A DNA stretch of 64,000 bases from Exilispira sp964581895 (GCA_964581895.1 CAZOPR010000006.1:98754-162753), one strand, 5' to 3'. Positions 8,168 to 18,051 are shown, counted from the first letter of the stretch. The notes: generated by a model from the letters alone, not told the origin. Translations and numbers: made by a program.

Positions 8168-9349
8168 ATGAAAGCTTTTAAGATAAAAGAGAATATCTAC
8201 TGGGTTGGTGGCATTGACTGGGATTTAAGGGATTTTCATGGCTATACTACTGAAAGAGGTTCTACATATAACTCATATCTTATTATAGATGAGAAGGTTG
8301 TTTTAATAGATACAGTTAAGCACTACCTTTTTGATGAGATGGTAAGTAGAATTTCAAGTATTATTGAACCTGAAAAGATAGATTACATTATAGCCCAACA
8401 TGTTGAAATGGACCATTCTGGAAGTCTTGAAAAGTTATTGAAACTTGCTCCCAATGCTAAAATAATAACTTCTAATTTTGGTGAAAAAGGGTTGAAAAAG
8501 CATTTTCCAAATATCTCCTCATACAATGTCGTAAAGACTGGAGATACTCTATCTACAGGTAAATTCACACTTACTTTCATAATGGAGACTATGGTACATT
8601 GGCCTGATAATATGGGAACATATCTTAATGAAGAAAAGATACTTTTTTCTCAGGATGCTTTTGGGCAGCATGTGGCATCATTTGAAAGATTTTCAAAAGA
8701 TTTTCCAAAAGATATACTTTTTGAAGAAGCAGCAAAATATTATGCGAACATTGTTTTACCATATGGAGGACAGGTCCAAAAGGTTTTAGAGCAAGCTTCA
8801 AAAATAGATATAGATCTAATCTGCCCAAGCCATGGTTTAATCTGGGATAGTTACATTTCTGAGATTGTGCAAAAATACAACAAATGGTCTAAAAATGAAG
8901 TTGATGAAAAAGCTGTGATAATCTATGATACAATGTGGGAATCTACTAAAAAACTTGCTTATGCAGTTGCAGAAGTATTTGAAGAACTTAGAATCCCTTT
9001 TGAACTTTTAAACTTGAAGGTAAACAATAATTCAAGTATAATTACAAAATTAATTGAGACAAAATATATTGCAGTTGGAAGCCCAACATTAAATTCAAAT
9101 ATGCTTCCAACTGTTGGTGGGTTTTTAACTTACTTAAAAGGACTTGCACCAAAAAATAGGGTAGGTTTTGCTTTTGGTTCTTATGGTTGGGGAGGACAGA
9201 GCATTGGTGATGTTGAAAAACTTTTGTCATCAATAGGATTTAAGATGCTTCCTTCCTTTTCATGTAACTACATCCCTCAAAAAGAGGATATAGAAAAAAT
9301 GAAGACTCAACTAAAAGATGGGATTTTGTCTTTTAAAAATTCAAACTAA
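8168..9349 (+). CDS. fprA: Flavodiiron protein (rubredoxin:O2/NO oxidoreductase)
   Basis: A 393-residue protein with an N-terminal MBL-fold diiron domain and a C-terminal flavodoxin domain (from about residue 250, starting AVIIYDTMWESTKKLAYAV). Diiron ligands are visible as H78-x-E80-x-D82-H83 (HVEMDH), the flavodiiron variant of the MBL motif, followed by HWPDNM, SQDAFG and CPSHGL. It reduces O2 to water or NO to N2O using electrons from rubredoxin, encoded just upstream. The start was chosen at ATG 8168, which has GGGAGCAAGT before it. An in-frame ATG four codons earlier lacks a site. The gene ends 8 bp from the convergent tolC-like gene. Confidence 0.96.
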   Translation: MKAFKIKENIYWVGGIDWDLRDFHGYTTERGSTYNSYLIIDEKVVLIDTVKHYLFDEMVSRISSIIEPEKIDYIIAQHVEMDHSGSLEKLLKLAPNAKIITSNFGEKGLKKHFPNISSYNVVKTGDTLSTGKFTLTFIMETMVHWPDNMGTYLNEEKILFSQDAFGQHVASFERFSKDFPKDILFEEAAKYYANIVLPYGGQVQKVLEQASKIDIDLICPSHGLIWDSYISEIVQKYNKWSKNEVDEKAVIIYDTMWESTKKLAYAVAEVFEELRIPFELLNLKVNNNSSIITKLIETKYIAVGSPTLNSNMLPTVGGFLTYLKGLAPKNRVGFAFGSYGWGGQSIGDVEKLLSSIGFKMLPSFSCNYIPQKEDIEKMKTQLKDGILSFKNSN

Positions 9350-9357
9350 ATATACTA

Positions 9358-10773
9358 TTAAAATTGAATGCCACATATGGCTTCGATACTAAAATAATTT
9401 GTGTAATAGTCGATTGCCTCAAGATACAATGAAATAAAATCAGAATAAAGATTGGATTTGATCTTTAAGTATTCAATTTCGTCTATCTCTCCTTCTTCAA
9501 AGGCATTTTGTTTAGTTTTTATTATCTCTTTATCAGAATCTATTTTGGAAAGATAGTAATTTATTTTGGCTTTATTGACCTCACATTTTAATTTCATAGA
9601 TTCAAGAAGATTTGAAATATTTTGATAAGCATAATCTATCTGAATAAGTATCTTTGCGATTTCATTTTTTGCCTGTTTGATTTTAGCTTCAAGACTGCCT
9701 GCATCGAAAAGTGGAGCAGAAATTCCCAAAGATATTGTAATATTATAGTCATCTTGCGTAAACCAGCCAGTCTCAATTAATGGGAATCTCGGTCCATAGT
9801 AAGATACTTCGATTCTTAAACCAATATCTGGCTTCAAATAACCAGATGCGCTTATTATCTCAAATTGTTTTTCAACAACTTTTTTAAATATTTCAAGCTG
9901 CTTCAATTGAAGATTATTTTCTAAGGCGATCTGCCATAGATTTTCTGGTATATTATAAAATATAACTTGCTGTCCACCTAACTTTTCTTCAAATTCTGAA
10001 TAATTTATTTTTAATTCTTTCATTAAAGGGAAGTTTAAGATTGCTTTAAGATCATTTATAGCTTTTTTTCTTTCACCTTCGACTTTTGTAAAATTAAATT
10101 CAAATTCTTTTTGCGATACAATTGCAGAAAGGTAATCAGAATATGTTATAAATCCATTTTCATAGCTTTGTTTTGAAATATTGACCATTCTTTCAACTAT
10201 TTCTCTTTGCTGACTAAGAGTCATCAAAATCTTATCAAGATAGAAAAGGCTATGATAGTATATCTTTATTTTTGCCTTTATTTCATCTATCTTTTCAAAT
10301 TTTTTAAGTTTTTCAACTTCTACTAAAAGTTTATATACCTCTATTGCATTATCTATTTTACCCCATGTAAAAATTGGTTGATCTATAGTTATTTTAAACT
10401 GATATAAAGTATTTTCCATCCCCTCAAATATTATCATATCTTCTGGTGGGATTAAGATATCTCCATTTGCGGTAGAAATAGAACCAAATTGACCTGCCGT
10501 TATAGAAATCGGACCAATCGGGTTTGTAAGATAACTTAGACTTACTGAAAGTGAAATAGCCGGGTATTTTTTTGCTTTTGCGATTGAAAGATCAAACTCC
10601 GCCTTTTTAATATTTAAGTCAAGCTGTTCTATTTCGCTATTATTTGTAAGTGCATAATCTATTAAACCCTGTAAATTATAGCTATTTTCTTCTTCAAAAG
10701 AGAAAAAAAGAAAAGATATTAATATAAAAAAAAGGATAAATACAATTTTTTTCATGGTAATATTTATCTTCAA
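9358..10773 (-). CDS. TolC-family outer membrane efflux protein
   Basis: A 471-residue protein with a signal peptide (MKKIVFILFFILISFLFFS) and the repeated alpha-helical/beta structure of outer membrane efflux proteins. Features include YALTNNSEIEQLDLNIKKAE at the start, a long amphipathic helix, and a second copy of the pattern (IALENNLQLKQLEIFKKVVE). It should form the outer membrane exit duct for the RND pump encoded upstream. The chosen start is a TTG with AGAGG seven bases before it. The ATG six codons later (10755) has no good site but would give a more normal signal peptide. It shares the strand with the lipoprotein, RND and HlyD genes. Confidence 0.88.
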   Translation of the reverse strand: MKINITMKKIVFILFFILISFLFFSFEEENSYNLQGLIDYALTNNSEIEQLDLNIKKAEFDLSIAKAKKYPAISLSVSLSYLTNPIGPISITAGQFGSISTANGDILIPPEDMIIFEGMENTLYQFKITIDQPIFTWGKIDNAIEVYKLLVEVEKLKKFEKIDEIKAKIKIYYHSLFYLDKILMTLSQQREIVERMVNISKQSYENGFITYSDYLSAIVSQKEFEFNFTKVEGERKKAINDLKAILNFPLMKELKINYSEFEEKLGGQQVIFYNIPENLWQIALENNLQLKQLEIFKKVVEKQFEIISASGYLKPDIGLRIEVSYYGPRFPLIETGWFTQDDYNITISLGISAPLFDAGSLEAKIKQAKNEIAKILIQIDYAYQNISNLLESMKLKCEVNKAKINYYLSKIDSDKEIIKTKQNAFEEGEIDEIEYLKIKSNLYSDFISLYLEAIDYYTNYFSIEAICGIQF

Positions 10774-10855
10774 ACTAAATACCTCTTTGCTTTAATAAAC
10801 TACTCAATATTTTTATGTAATCTATATTTTTTAGCATCTAAGTGAATAGTTTTTA

Positions 10856-12079
10856 TCAAAGATCTATCGCTATATAATTATCTGCATTTTCATAGACTCT
10901 AAAATTGTTTATTGTTTTTACTAGTGCACCTAAGCTATCATAAACTTCTATCTTTACATCCTGATAATTTTGTGAGCCTTCTTGTCCATCTGGTGCAAGT
11001 TCAAGGTTGTTTATTTCAAAGTAACCTGGTTCTGCCGTTTGATTGTTCGGATAGTATGTGTATGTTCTTGAGCTTTTAGATGTAGTAGTGTTGTTTCTTG
11101 TCTTATAGGTAATCTTAACTGTATATCCATTTACCCCGTTTCCAGAGAGCTTTACAACTCCGTTAATAGATTCAGTAAATATAGTTCTTCTCATATGTAA
11201 AGCTGGAATTTGTGTTGTTGTATCTTTTAATATAGTTGAACTTTCATAATAATCTTCATAAGTACCATTTCCATCTGGATCCCAAGTACTATTGTCAGTT
11301 AAATTTGGTTCTATGCTACTTGAAGTTTCATAGTCTGTAAGAGAGTAAACTATTCTTACCTTTGTTTTTCCATAATCCTGAGTAGTTGATGGCATCTTTG
11401 GGTAAGAGATTTTAACTGTGTATTCGCCATTTGCATTAGTAGTTGTCGTATATGTGGCTTGGTTTTCAAAAGAGGAATCATCAACAATTGGGTCATTACT
11501 GCTATTAAAAGTCCAGTTTTTTGGAACATATATTCTAACTGTAACATTTGCTATTGCTTCACTACTCGATGCATCTGAAATTATTCCATGTATTGTCGCA
11601 CTATTTTTTATTCTATCAACTTTGATGGGGGTCAACCTGGTTGTAGAATCAGATACTATTTTTTGAGTGCAATATGATGCACCGTAATCTTCATGATAAA
11701 AAACAAGGTAAATTTGTGCGACATCGGCATCTTTACCAAAAAGAGGAGAAAGAGTAGACCAGACAATTGCATTGAAGGTAAATACCCCACTTTCATTATT
11801 TGTCGTAGTGGTGGTAGTCGAAGAAAAGCTATTTGTAAAAAAGGTGTTATAATTTTTATTATCTAAGTAATCTTGCCAATCAATATTAAATTTATTTTCA
11901 CTTGTATATAAGAACACATAACCATCATCTATACCATTTTCAGTTTCAATATCGATGTATCTACCTGTTAAAGATGCTCGAAAAACAGAAGAACAGGAGA
12001 AGAAAAGAAAATAAATAAAAAAGAGAGTAAAAATGATTGTTATGTAAAAAAATTTTTTTGAATATTTGATTTTTTCCAT
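10856..12079 (-). CDS. Probable lipoprotein with Ig-like/carboxypeptidase-regulatory-like domains
   Basis: A 407-residue Ser/Thr-rich surface protein with an N-terminal signal ending LFFSCSS, where C29 is a plausible lipidation site with a loose lipobox. The body contains repeated beta-sandwich segments. Motifs such as GIISDASSSEAIANVTVRIYVP, NANGEYTVKISYP and INGVVKLSGNGVNGYTVKITY resemble the CarboxypepD_reg/transthyretin-like fold. No enzymatic motif was seen. It sits between the TolC and RND genes on the same strand, so it may be an accessory of the efflux locus, but it is separated from the RND gene by a 355-bp repeat-rich gap. The function is unknown. Confidence 0.7.
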   Translation of the reverse strand: MEKIKYSKKFFYITIIFTLFFIYFLFFSCSSVFRASLTGRYIDIETENGIDDGYVFLYTSENKFNIDWQDYLDNKNYNTFFTNSFSSTTTTTTNNESGVFTFNAIVWSTLSPLFGKDADVAQIYLVFYHEDYGASYCTQKIVSDSTTRLTPIKVDRIKNSATIHGIISDASSSEAIANVTVRIYVPKNWTFNSSNDPIVDDSSFENQATYTTTTNANGEYTVKISYPKMPSTTQDYGKTKVRIVYSLTDYETSSSIEPNLTDNSTWDPDGNGTYEDYYESSTILKDTTTQIPALHMRRTIFTESINGVVKLSGNGVNGYTVKITYKTRNNTTTSKSSRTYTYYPNNQTAEPGYFEINNLELAPDGQEGSQNYQDVKIEVYDSLGALVKTINNFRVYENADNYIAIDL

Positions 12080-12434
12080 TTTTTCCTCTTTTCTTTAGTT
12101 CTTTTTTTTATTTTTTTTATTTAAATGAATTTTGTTTTTAACTCATTTACATTTTTATTATGTTTTTTTATTTTTATTATGTTTTTTTAATTGAATATTA
12201 AATATTTTTTCATTTATATTTTTATTATACCTATTTAGTCCTTTTATATTTTACTTATTTTACTTATTTTACTTATTTTATTTATTTTATTTATTTTATT
12301 TATTTTATTTATTTTACTTATTTTACTTATTTTACTTATTTTATTTATTTTATTTATTTTATTTATTTTACTTATTTTACTTATTTTATTTATTTTACTA
12401 ATTTTTAGATTTATTTTATTTTTTTAGCTTCCTT
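12080..12434. other. Gene-free, T-rich gap between RND and lipoprotein genes
   Basis: No coding frame is supported. Most of the stretch is low-complexity T-rich sequence on the plus strand. It includes the 9-bp minisatellite described separately and a shorter repeat of TTTTTATTATGTTTTTTT-like units at about 12148-12190. Confidence 0.7.
12254..12397. repeat. Minisatellite: 16 tandem copies of a 9-bp unit
   Basis: The unit YTTATTTTA is repeated 16 times without interruption over 144 bp. The only variation is C or T at the first base, in the order CCC TTTT CCC TTT CC T. Such phase-blocked variation suggests duplication of multi-unit blocks. Read on the minus strand it is TAAAATAAR, so each unit offers a TAAAAT box resembling a -10 element. 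It lies 175-320 bp upstream of the lipoprotein start and downstream of the RND stop. Confidence 0.95.
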
Positions 12435-15400
12435 TTAGCTTTTTTGCTCTTTTCTTTTTTCAAAAGTATAGTAAATGACTGGAATCAGAACAAGGGTGAC
12501 AAGAGTAGAAGTCGTAAGTCCAGCAGCTATTACCATGCCTAAAGGCCTATAAAGATTGGAACCTTCACCTATTCCCAAAGCCATCGGTAAAACACCAAGA
12601 ACAGTAGTTAGAGTTGTCATAAGGATTGGTCTTAATCTACTACTTCCAGCATTTATTATGGCATTTTTTAAGGATTTCCCATATTGTTTCCTATTAAGTT
12701 CAATAAAATCTATCAAAACAATTGCATTATTTACAACAGTTCCAGCAAGTGTTATCAAACCTAAAAAAGATACTATGGATAAAGTAGTTTTTCCTAAAAT
12801 TATACCCAAAGTTGCCCCGATAAGCATAAATGGGATAGATAAAAGAATTATTAAAGGGTGAGAAAACCTTTCAAATTGTAAAACCATTACCATATATACC
12901 AAAAAAACACCTATTAAAAGGACTATTAAAAGAGACTGGAAAGATGTTTTTATCTCTTTTGCACTTCCGATTATCTCCCAATTAACCCCAAGTGGTAAAG
13001 CAAGATTTTTTAAAAAAGGTGTTATTCTTTTTTGTATTCCTCTCATATCAGGATCTGAAAGATAAGCAGTTACTATTATCGACTTTAACCTGTTCCTATG
13101 ATTAATCAAAGAAACCGATGGTTTTAGTTCAAGTTTCGCAAAATTTGAATATGATACAAAGTTGCCACTTCTTGATTTTAAGAATATTTCATTTAATATA
13201 TTTGAAGTTATTTTGTTATCGGGGATATCTGTTTTCAAAAATATCGGATATGTTTTATCATTAGTTCTAAAATTTCCAGCTTCCATCCCATAAAAATATA
13301 TTCTTGCGGCAACAGCAGCCTCATAAGGGATAAGCCCAAGATTCCCCATAGTATCAAGTTTCATTTGTGATAAAAGCTCAGACGAATCAAAGTTAACAGA
13401 AAGTTCTGTTTTCAAAACAGCTTTATCTGAAGAAAGAATCTGTTCAATCATTTTAGCTGATTTATAAATAGAATCAAAATTTGTTCCATAGACCTCTATC
13501 ATAAATCCTTTTCCACCAAGAGCCAATGAAGCCAAAGCTCCAAGTCCTCCATTTGAAATGGTTATATTAATATCTGGAATTGTTGATTCTGCCTTATGCT
13601 GCAAAAATGAAATAATCTCAAAAACAGATCTATTCCTTTTGTCCACAGGTACTAGCCTAATCTTACCATATGCAATATTTGGCTTTGAAGATATTCCAAA
13701 AGAATCGCCTCTTCCAACTAAAAAGTAAGTTGTATCAACCTCTGGAACATAATTTTTTATAATATTTTCAAACATTAAAACCTTTTCTCTTGTCTTTTCT
13801 AAAGAATATCCATTTGGAGTAGACATTTTTACCTCAATTTCACTCATATCTGAATCACTTAAAAATTCAAAGCCTACCATATCTAAAGTTATGATTGAGA
13901 TAATAAGCAAAACAATTGAAAGTGTTATCACAAACCTTCTTTCTTCAAGGGCAAATTCTAAAGTTTTTTTATAAAAGGAAGTCAATAAGTCCAGCCCTTT
14001 ACCTATAAGTTCAGACAAAAACTTAATTATGTTTTTTATTTTCTTTAAGAAATTTATTTTAGAGCTTTTTATATTACTTATATTATTTATATTACTTATA
14101 TTATTTAAATCATTTTTATTACTTACCTGATTTGTTTTTTTATAATTAAATTTATCTTCTTGATTTTCTTGATCCTGCTTTTCAAAAGTAGGGAAAAAAT
14201 GTGAAACAGCATAAGGAACAAATATTACAGCAACTATCAAAGAACCAGAAAGGGCAAGAGAAATTGTTAAAGCAATATCTTTTAAGACAAGTCCAGCAAT
14301 TCCCTCTACAAAAATCATTGGGATAAATACTGCCAAAGAGGTTGTTGTAGATGCTAAAACTGCACCAGCAACTTCTTTAGTGCCGATGTAAGAAGCTTCC
14401 TTACTTGAAAGACCCTTTTTCATATGGGTGTCAATATTTTCAAGAACAACTATTGAAGCATCTACAACCATTCCTATTCCAACTGTAAGACCGCTTAATG
14501 TCATAAGGTTCAATGATCTTCCAAAAACTTTCATCCCTATAAAAGTAAAAAGGATTGATAGAGGTATAGAAAAAGAAATTACAAGTGTTGCCCTTATATT
14601 TCTTAAAAATATAAAAAGTATAAGTATGGCGAGTAAGCCACCCATTATTGCAGAATCACGAACAGTATTAATAGATCTTTTTATGTCATAACCCTGATTT
14701 GAAATTACCTTAAATTTAATAAGTCCAGGATAGCTTTTTTCGATTTCCTTAAATTGTTTTAATAGTTCTTTCGATGTTTTTAATGTGTCTTTACCCTGTT
14801 GTTTCATTATATCCAGAACAATTACTGATTTTCCCAAAGAAGAGGTATATTCTGTCGGTTTTGGTATTGAAAACTCAACCTTAGCAACATCTTTTAGCCT
14901 TATAAATGTATTGTCTGAAAAACCAACTACAAGATTTTCTATGTCTGAAATAGATTTAAACTCCCCATAGCTTCTTATATTTATATCTTTACCTTGAAAT
15001 TTTATAATACCTCCGGGGAATGAAATATTATAGTATTTTAATATCTGAAAAATATCCAATATAGAAACATGCTTTGCAACAAGTTGATCTTTTTTAGCTG
15101 TAATTATAACTTCTTTTTTTTCTCCTCCATGTAAATTAAGTTCAGATACCCCGTCTATTCTTGCAAGTCTGCTTCTAATCTGTTTTTCAAAAAAATCTGT
15201 TAATTCTTCACGATTCATTCTGCTTTCAAGTATTACTGTAATGACAGGCAATTTGCTTGGTTCCATTTTCAAAATTTCTGGAATACCAGAAATATTTTCT
15301 GGTAAAGTATCTGCTATACCATTTAGTTTTTCTCTCACTTCAGGGAATTTTTTATCTATATCTACTCCCCAGCTAAATCCAACTTCTATTAATGATAAAG

Positions 15401-15662
15401 AATCAAAAGAACTTGATTGGATTGAATCCACCTGTGCTAATGTAGATAATGCATCTTCTATTGGTGTTGTAACATCTTTTTCGACATCAGCAGGGCTTGC
15501 CCCAGGGTAGGTTGTTATTATTATTAATGTTGGTAAAAATATATCTGGAAACATCTCTTGTCTAAGGGAATTGAATGAAATTATTCCAAAAAATGCAAGA
15601 GCAATAACAAGAATTGTTATTATAACAAAATGTTCAATAGGAAATTTGATCAACTTGCTCAT
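12435..15662 (-). CDS. RND-family efflux transporter (AcrB/MdtB-like inner membrane pump)
   Basis: A 1075-residue proton-driven pump with two repeats of the RND fold: TM1, a large periplasmic loop, TM2-6, then TM7, loop and TM8-12. Family stretches include YPGASPADVEKDVTTPIEDAL, the TM4 motif GLTVGIGMVVDASIVVLENI with the proton-relay aspartate, and FLGLITLAGTVVNNAIVLIDF in the second half. It works with the HlyD-type adaptor upstream and the TolC-like gene downstream. A cytoplasmic low-complexity insert (about residues 495-545, with repeated NNISN) separates the two halves. Substrates are unknown. Confidence 0.95.
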   Translation of the reverse strand: MSKLIKFPIEHFVIITILVIALAFFGIISFNSLRQEMFPDIFLPTLIIITTYPGASPADVEKDVTTPIEDALSTLAQVDSIQSSSFDSLSLIEVGFSWGVDIDKKFPEVREKLNGIADTLPENISGIPEILKMEPSKLPVITVILESRMNREELTDFFEKQIRSRLARIDGVSELNLHGGEKKEVIITAKKDQLVAKHVSILDIFQILKYYNISFPGGIIKFQGKDINIRSYGEFKSISDIENLVVGFSDNTFIRLKDVAKVEFSIPKPTEYTSSLGKSVIVLDIMKQQGKDTLKTSKELLKQFKEIEKSYPGLIKFKVISNQGYDIKRSINTVRDSAIMGGLLAILILFIFLRNIRATLVISFSIPLSILFTFIGMKVFGRSLNLMTLSGLTVGIGMVVDASIVVLENIDTHMKKGLSSKEASYIGTKEVAGAVLASTTTSLAVFIPMIFVEGIAGLVLKDIALTISLALSGSLIVAVIFVPYAVSHFFPTFEKQDQENQEDKFNYKKTNQVSNKNDLNNISNINNISNIKSSKINFLKKIKNIIKFLSELIGKGLDLLTSFYKKTLEFALEERRFVITLSIVLLIISIITLDMVGFEFLSDSDMSEIEVKMSTPNGYSLEKTREKVLMFENIIKNYVPEVDTTYFLVGRGDSFGISSKPNIAYGKIRLVPVDKRNRSVFEIISFLQHKAESTIPDINITISNGGLGALASLALGGKGFMIEVYGTNFDSIYKSAKMIEQILSSDKAVLKTELSVNFDSSELLSQMKLDTMGNLGLIPYEAAVAARIYFYGMEAGNFRTNDKTYPIFLKTDIPDNKITSNILNEIFLKSRSGNFVSYSNFAKLELKPSVSLINHRNRLKSIIVTAYLSDPDMRGIQKRITPFLKNLALPLGVNWEIIGSAKEIKTSFQSLLIVLLIGVFLVYMVMVLQFERFSHPLIILLSIPFMLIGATLGIILGKTTLSIVSFLGLITLAGTVVNNAIVLIDFIELNRKQYGKSLKNAIINAGSSRLRPILMTTLTTVLGVLPMALGIGEGSNLYRPLGMVIAAGLTTSTLVTLVLIPVIYYTFEKRKEQKS

Positions 15663-15843
15663 ATTATTTTTTACTATTTAACTTATTATTTTTTTTATCT
15701 ATTTATTAAATTTTTAAATGATTTTATTTATATTTATTTATTTATTGTAAGTATTTTATTCATATTAAACTTATATTTTGCCTTTACATATTATACTTTT
15801 ACTTATATTGCCTTTGCTTACTTTTTACATAAAACTTAACAAA

Positions 15844-16902
15844 TCAATAAACAGTATGTTTTTCAATTATATTTACTTTTTGCTGCTCTTTTAAGAAATG
15901 CTGCCCATCTATTACAAATTGAAAATCCTTATATTCTTTAGGAATTTCAAAATATTGGTCATTTGAAAATGATTCTGGTATTTTTATTTTAATAGCCCTC
16001 ATAGTTTTTTCATCCACATAAAAAGCATAGTTGTTATCCAATAAGACTTCAATTGGAAGATAATAAATATTTTCTTTCTTATCTAAAACAAAATTAACAT
16101 TTAAGAACATTCCAGGTAGAATTTCTTTAGGATTTGATATAAAGCAGGTAACTGTAAAAGTTTTTGTTTCAGGTGAAATATAAGGAGTTATAGATTTTAT
16201 TTTACCAGTAAGCTTTTTCCCAGGAATATCTGGAAAGGTAAAATAAATATTCATTGAACTTTGATTCTTAGAAAAAAGAAAATAGTATGATTCTGGTATT
16301 TTTGCTTCTATTACAAGCTTAGATAAATCTCCTACAGTGACAATAGGAACCTGTGGAGCGACAAGAGAACCTGCGACAGAATGAACGACAAGAACCACGC
16401 CATTAACAGGTGAAATTATTTTAGTGTAGTCAAGTTGAAGTTTAGCAAGTTCATATTGAGAGTTGTATGCATCATACTGGGCTTTCGCCTGCTCATAGTT
16501 TTGTTTTGATGTTGAGCCACTTTTATATAAACTTTCAACTCTTTCAAATGTGGATTTTGCAGCTTCATAAGCAGCTTTTGCCTGATCATATTGCAAAAGA
16601 TATGGGCTTTGATCAATTGTCCCTATAAGTTGACCAGCTTTAACATTATCTCCTACTGAAACAAGAAGTGAAACTAAAGTTCCAGAAATCTTTGGTAAAA
16701 TTGTAACAACAGATTCAGATTTTACATAGCCAGAAACAACAAGATTCTTTTCAAGGTTTCCATACATAGGAGTTATAGTTTCAACAGGTACAACAAGTTC
16801 TTCAACAGTTGGAACTTCTTTTGAACGACTAAAAAACCAAAAAACTGCAATAGATAAAAGAATTGCAAACAAAATTATATATCTAATAGATCTATTTTTC
16901 AT
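15844..16902 (-). CDS. HlyD/AcrA-family membrane fusion protein
   Basis: A 352-residue periplasmic adaptor with an N-terminal membrane anchor (IRYIILFAILLSIAVFWFF). A biotinyl/lipoyl-like hybrid motif follows (VEPILPKISGTLVSLLVSVGDNVKAGQLIG-like pattern around residues 65-100), then an alpha-helical hairpin (residues 105-150), a second lipoyl half (SPVNGVVLVVHSVAGSLV) and a beta-barrel domain. It links the RND pump to the TolC-like duct. It is the first gene of the efflux locus: the 345 bp upstream hold a good promoter with an overlapping palindrome. The gap to the RND gene is 181 bp and shows nothing coding. Confidence 0.92.
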   Translation of the reverse strand: MKNRSIRYIILFAILLSIAVFWFFSRSKEVPTVEELVVPVETITPMYGNLEKNLVVSGYVKSESVVTILPKISGTLVSLLVSVGDNVKAGQLIGTIDQSPYLLQYDQAKAAYEAAKSTFERVESLYKSGSTSKQNYEQAKAQYDAYNSQYELAKLQLDYTKIISPVNGVVLVVHSVAGSLVAPQVPIVTVGDLSKLVIEAKIPESYYFLFSKNQSSMNIYFTFPDIPGKKLTGKIKSITPYISPETKTFTVTCFISNPKEILPGMFLNVNFVLDKKENIYYLPIEVLLDNNYAFYVDEKTMRAIKIKIPESFSNDQYFEIPKEYKDFQFVIDGQHFLKEQQKVNIIEKHTVY

Positions 16903-16990
16903 ATTATTCTATTATTTCCTTAGAAGATAAATAACTCAAATATAAATTTAATCAAATGAAGGGGAAAAATATATGGCAAAAATAAATAAG

Positions 16991-17004
16991 TGAGTAATCA
17001 CTCA
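16991..17004. promoter_or_regulatory. Palindromic operator of TetR type in front of the efflux genes
   Basis: TGAGTAATCACTCA has perfect 5-bp arms (TGAGT/ACTCA) around a 4-bp centre. It lies 7 bp downstream of the proposed -10 box, so it covers the transcription start. Palindromes of the form TGAGTGAnnnACTCA are typical of TetR/AcrR-family repressors that control efflux pumps. No such repressor gene is in the window, so the regulator would act from elsewhere. Confidence 0.6.
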
Positions 17005-17011
17005 TTTTCAA

Positions 17012-17039
17012 AAGATATCTATTTCATCTATTTTGTCAA
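17012..17039 (-). promoter_or_regulatory. Sigma-70-type promoter for the efflux locus
   Basis: On the minus strand there is a consensus -35 box TTGACA (17039-17034), a 16-bp spacer and a -10 box TATCTT (17017-17012), about 110 bp upstream of the HlyD-type gene. The palindrome immediately downstream supports a regulated promoter. Confidence 0.6.
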
Positions 17040-17124
17040 TAAAATTAAATTGAAAATTTAATAAAATTTAATGTTAGAAACTTTTTCTTAATAGTTTTTT
17101 TATTTAATTTTTATTATCTTATTT

Positions 17125-17160
17125 TTCTTATTTTTATCCTTGTTCTTATTTTTATCCTTG
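17125..17160. repeat. Perfect 18-bp tandem duplication
   Basis: TTCTTATTTTTATCCTTG occurs twice head to tail, in the gap between the thiamine pyrophosphokinase stop and the efflux promoter. No function is evident. Nothing else was found in the rest of this 345-bp gap beyond the promoter and operator. Confidence 0.8.
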
Positions 17161-17247
17161 GTCTATTAAAATATTTTGAGAACATAATTTTTTAATTTTA
17201 TGTCTAATTACTGTTTTTAATAATATTTTTTCATAATATTAATATAG

Positions 17248-18051
17248 TTAGCGAAATCTTTCAATTTTTACTGGATTGCCATCTTTATTTTCAATAAATA
17301 AAATAGCATTACCTTTTCTAAATCTTAGGTCAACAATATTATCTTTAAAAATATTTGAAATTCCAATAGAATAAAATCTTTCAAGTTTAATAGGGAAAGG
17401 ATATTCAATAGGACTTATAGTTAAACTTTCAACTTTAGTTAAAGGGAAAAAAGAAAAAATTTTATCTTTTTGTTCATAAATTTTATATTTTGCAGCATTT
17501 AACAAAAATATTGATTCTACATCGTTATGGAATTCAATATTTAATAAATCTATCAAAAAATCATTTTTATTATTTTTAAAACAATTTTCTTGAATTATTT
17601 TATTTTGATTTAGGTTTTTGATTTTTAAATTTTTAAGATATAATTTCTTTTGATTTAAAAACTGTGTAAAATAAAAAATTAAAGACAAGAAATGATCCTG
17701 TCTTGGACCTGAAATAGAAAAAAATATATGCTTAAAATTCTCTTTTTGGTTTTTATTTATATTTTCATTAGTCTTTATATTTTCATTAAATAAATTATAA
17801 GCCAAAATTGAATCAGTTAAATCCTTTTTTACGGAAAATCTTAAGATTTTATCTTTAGAAATTATATTTTCTGGATTTTTGCATGTATCAAAATCTCCAA
17901 CTGTAAATATGACTTTTTCAACAAGATCAAAATCCTTTGCAATTAAAAGACCACCGTCCACAGCGACAATATAATCAGATCTAAAGCAAAGATTTTTGAA
18001 TTTTATGTTATTTTCAAATCTACTACTCAAAATATATAAGACAGTTTTCAT
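17248..18051 (-). CDS. Thiamine pyrophosphokinase
   Basis: A 267-residue enzyme that transfers pyrophosphate from ATP to thiamine to make thiamine diphosphate. Family signatures are YIVAVDGGLLIA (residues 27-38), VGDFDT (51-56), KKDLTDSILA (75-84) and GPRQDH (115-120), which together form the ATP and thiamine sites. Two Asn/Lys-rich inserts (about 88-106 and 133-168) make it longer than the usual 210-220 residues. It ends a run of five minus-strand genes, and its ATG overlaps the stop of the TPR gene (4-bp ATGA overlap). The presence of this kinase implies salvage of thiamine. Confidence 0.88.
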   Translation of the reverse strand: MKTVLYILSSRFENNIKFKNLCFRSDYIVAVDGGLLIAKDFDLVEKVIFTVGDFDTCKNPENIISKDKILRFSVKKDLTDSILAYNLFNENIKTNENINKNQKENFKHIFFSISGPRQDHFLSLIFYFTQFLNQKKLYLKNLKIKNLNQNKIIQENCFKNNKNDFLIDLLNIEFHNDVESIFLLNAAKYKIYEQKDKIFSFFPLTKVESLTISPIEYPFPIKLERFYSIGISNIFKDNIVDLRFRKGNAILFIENKDGNPVKIERFR

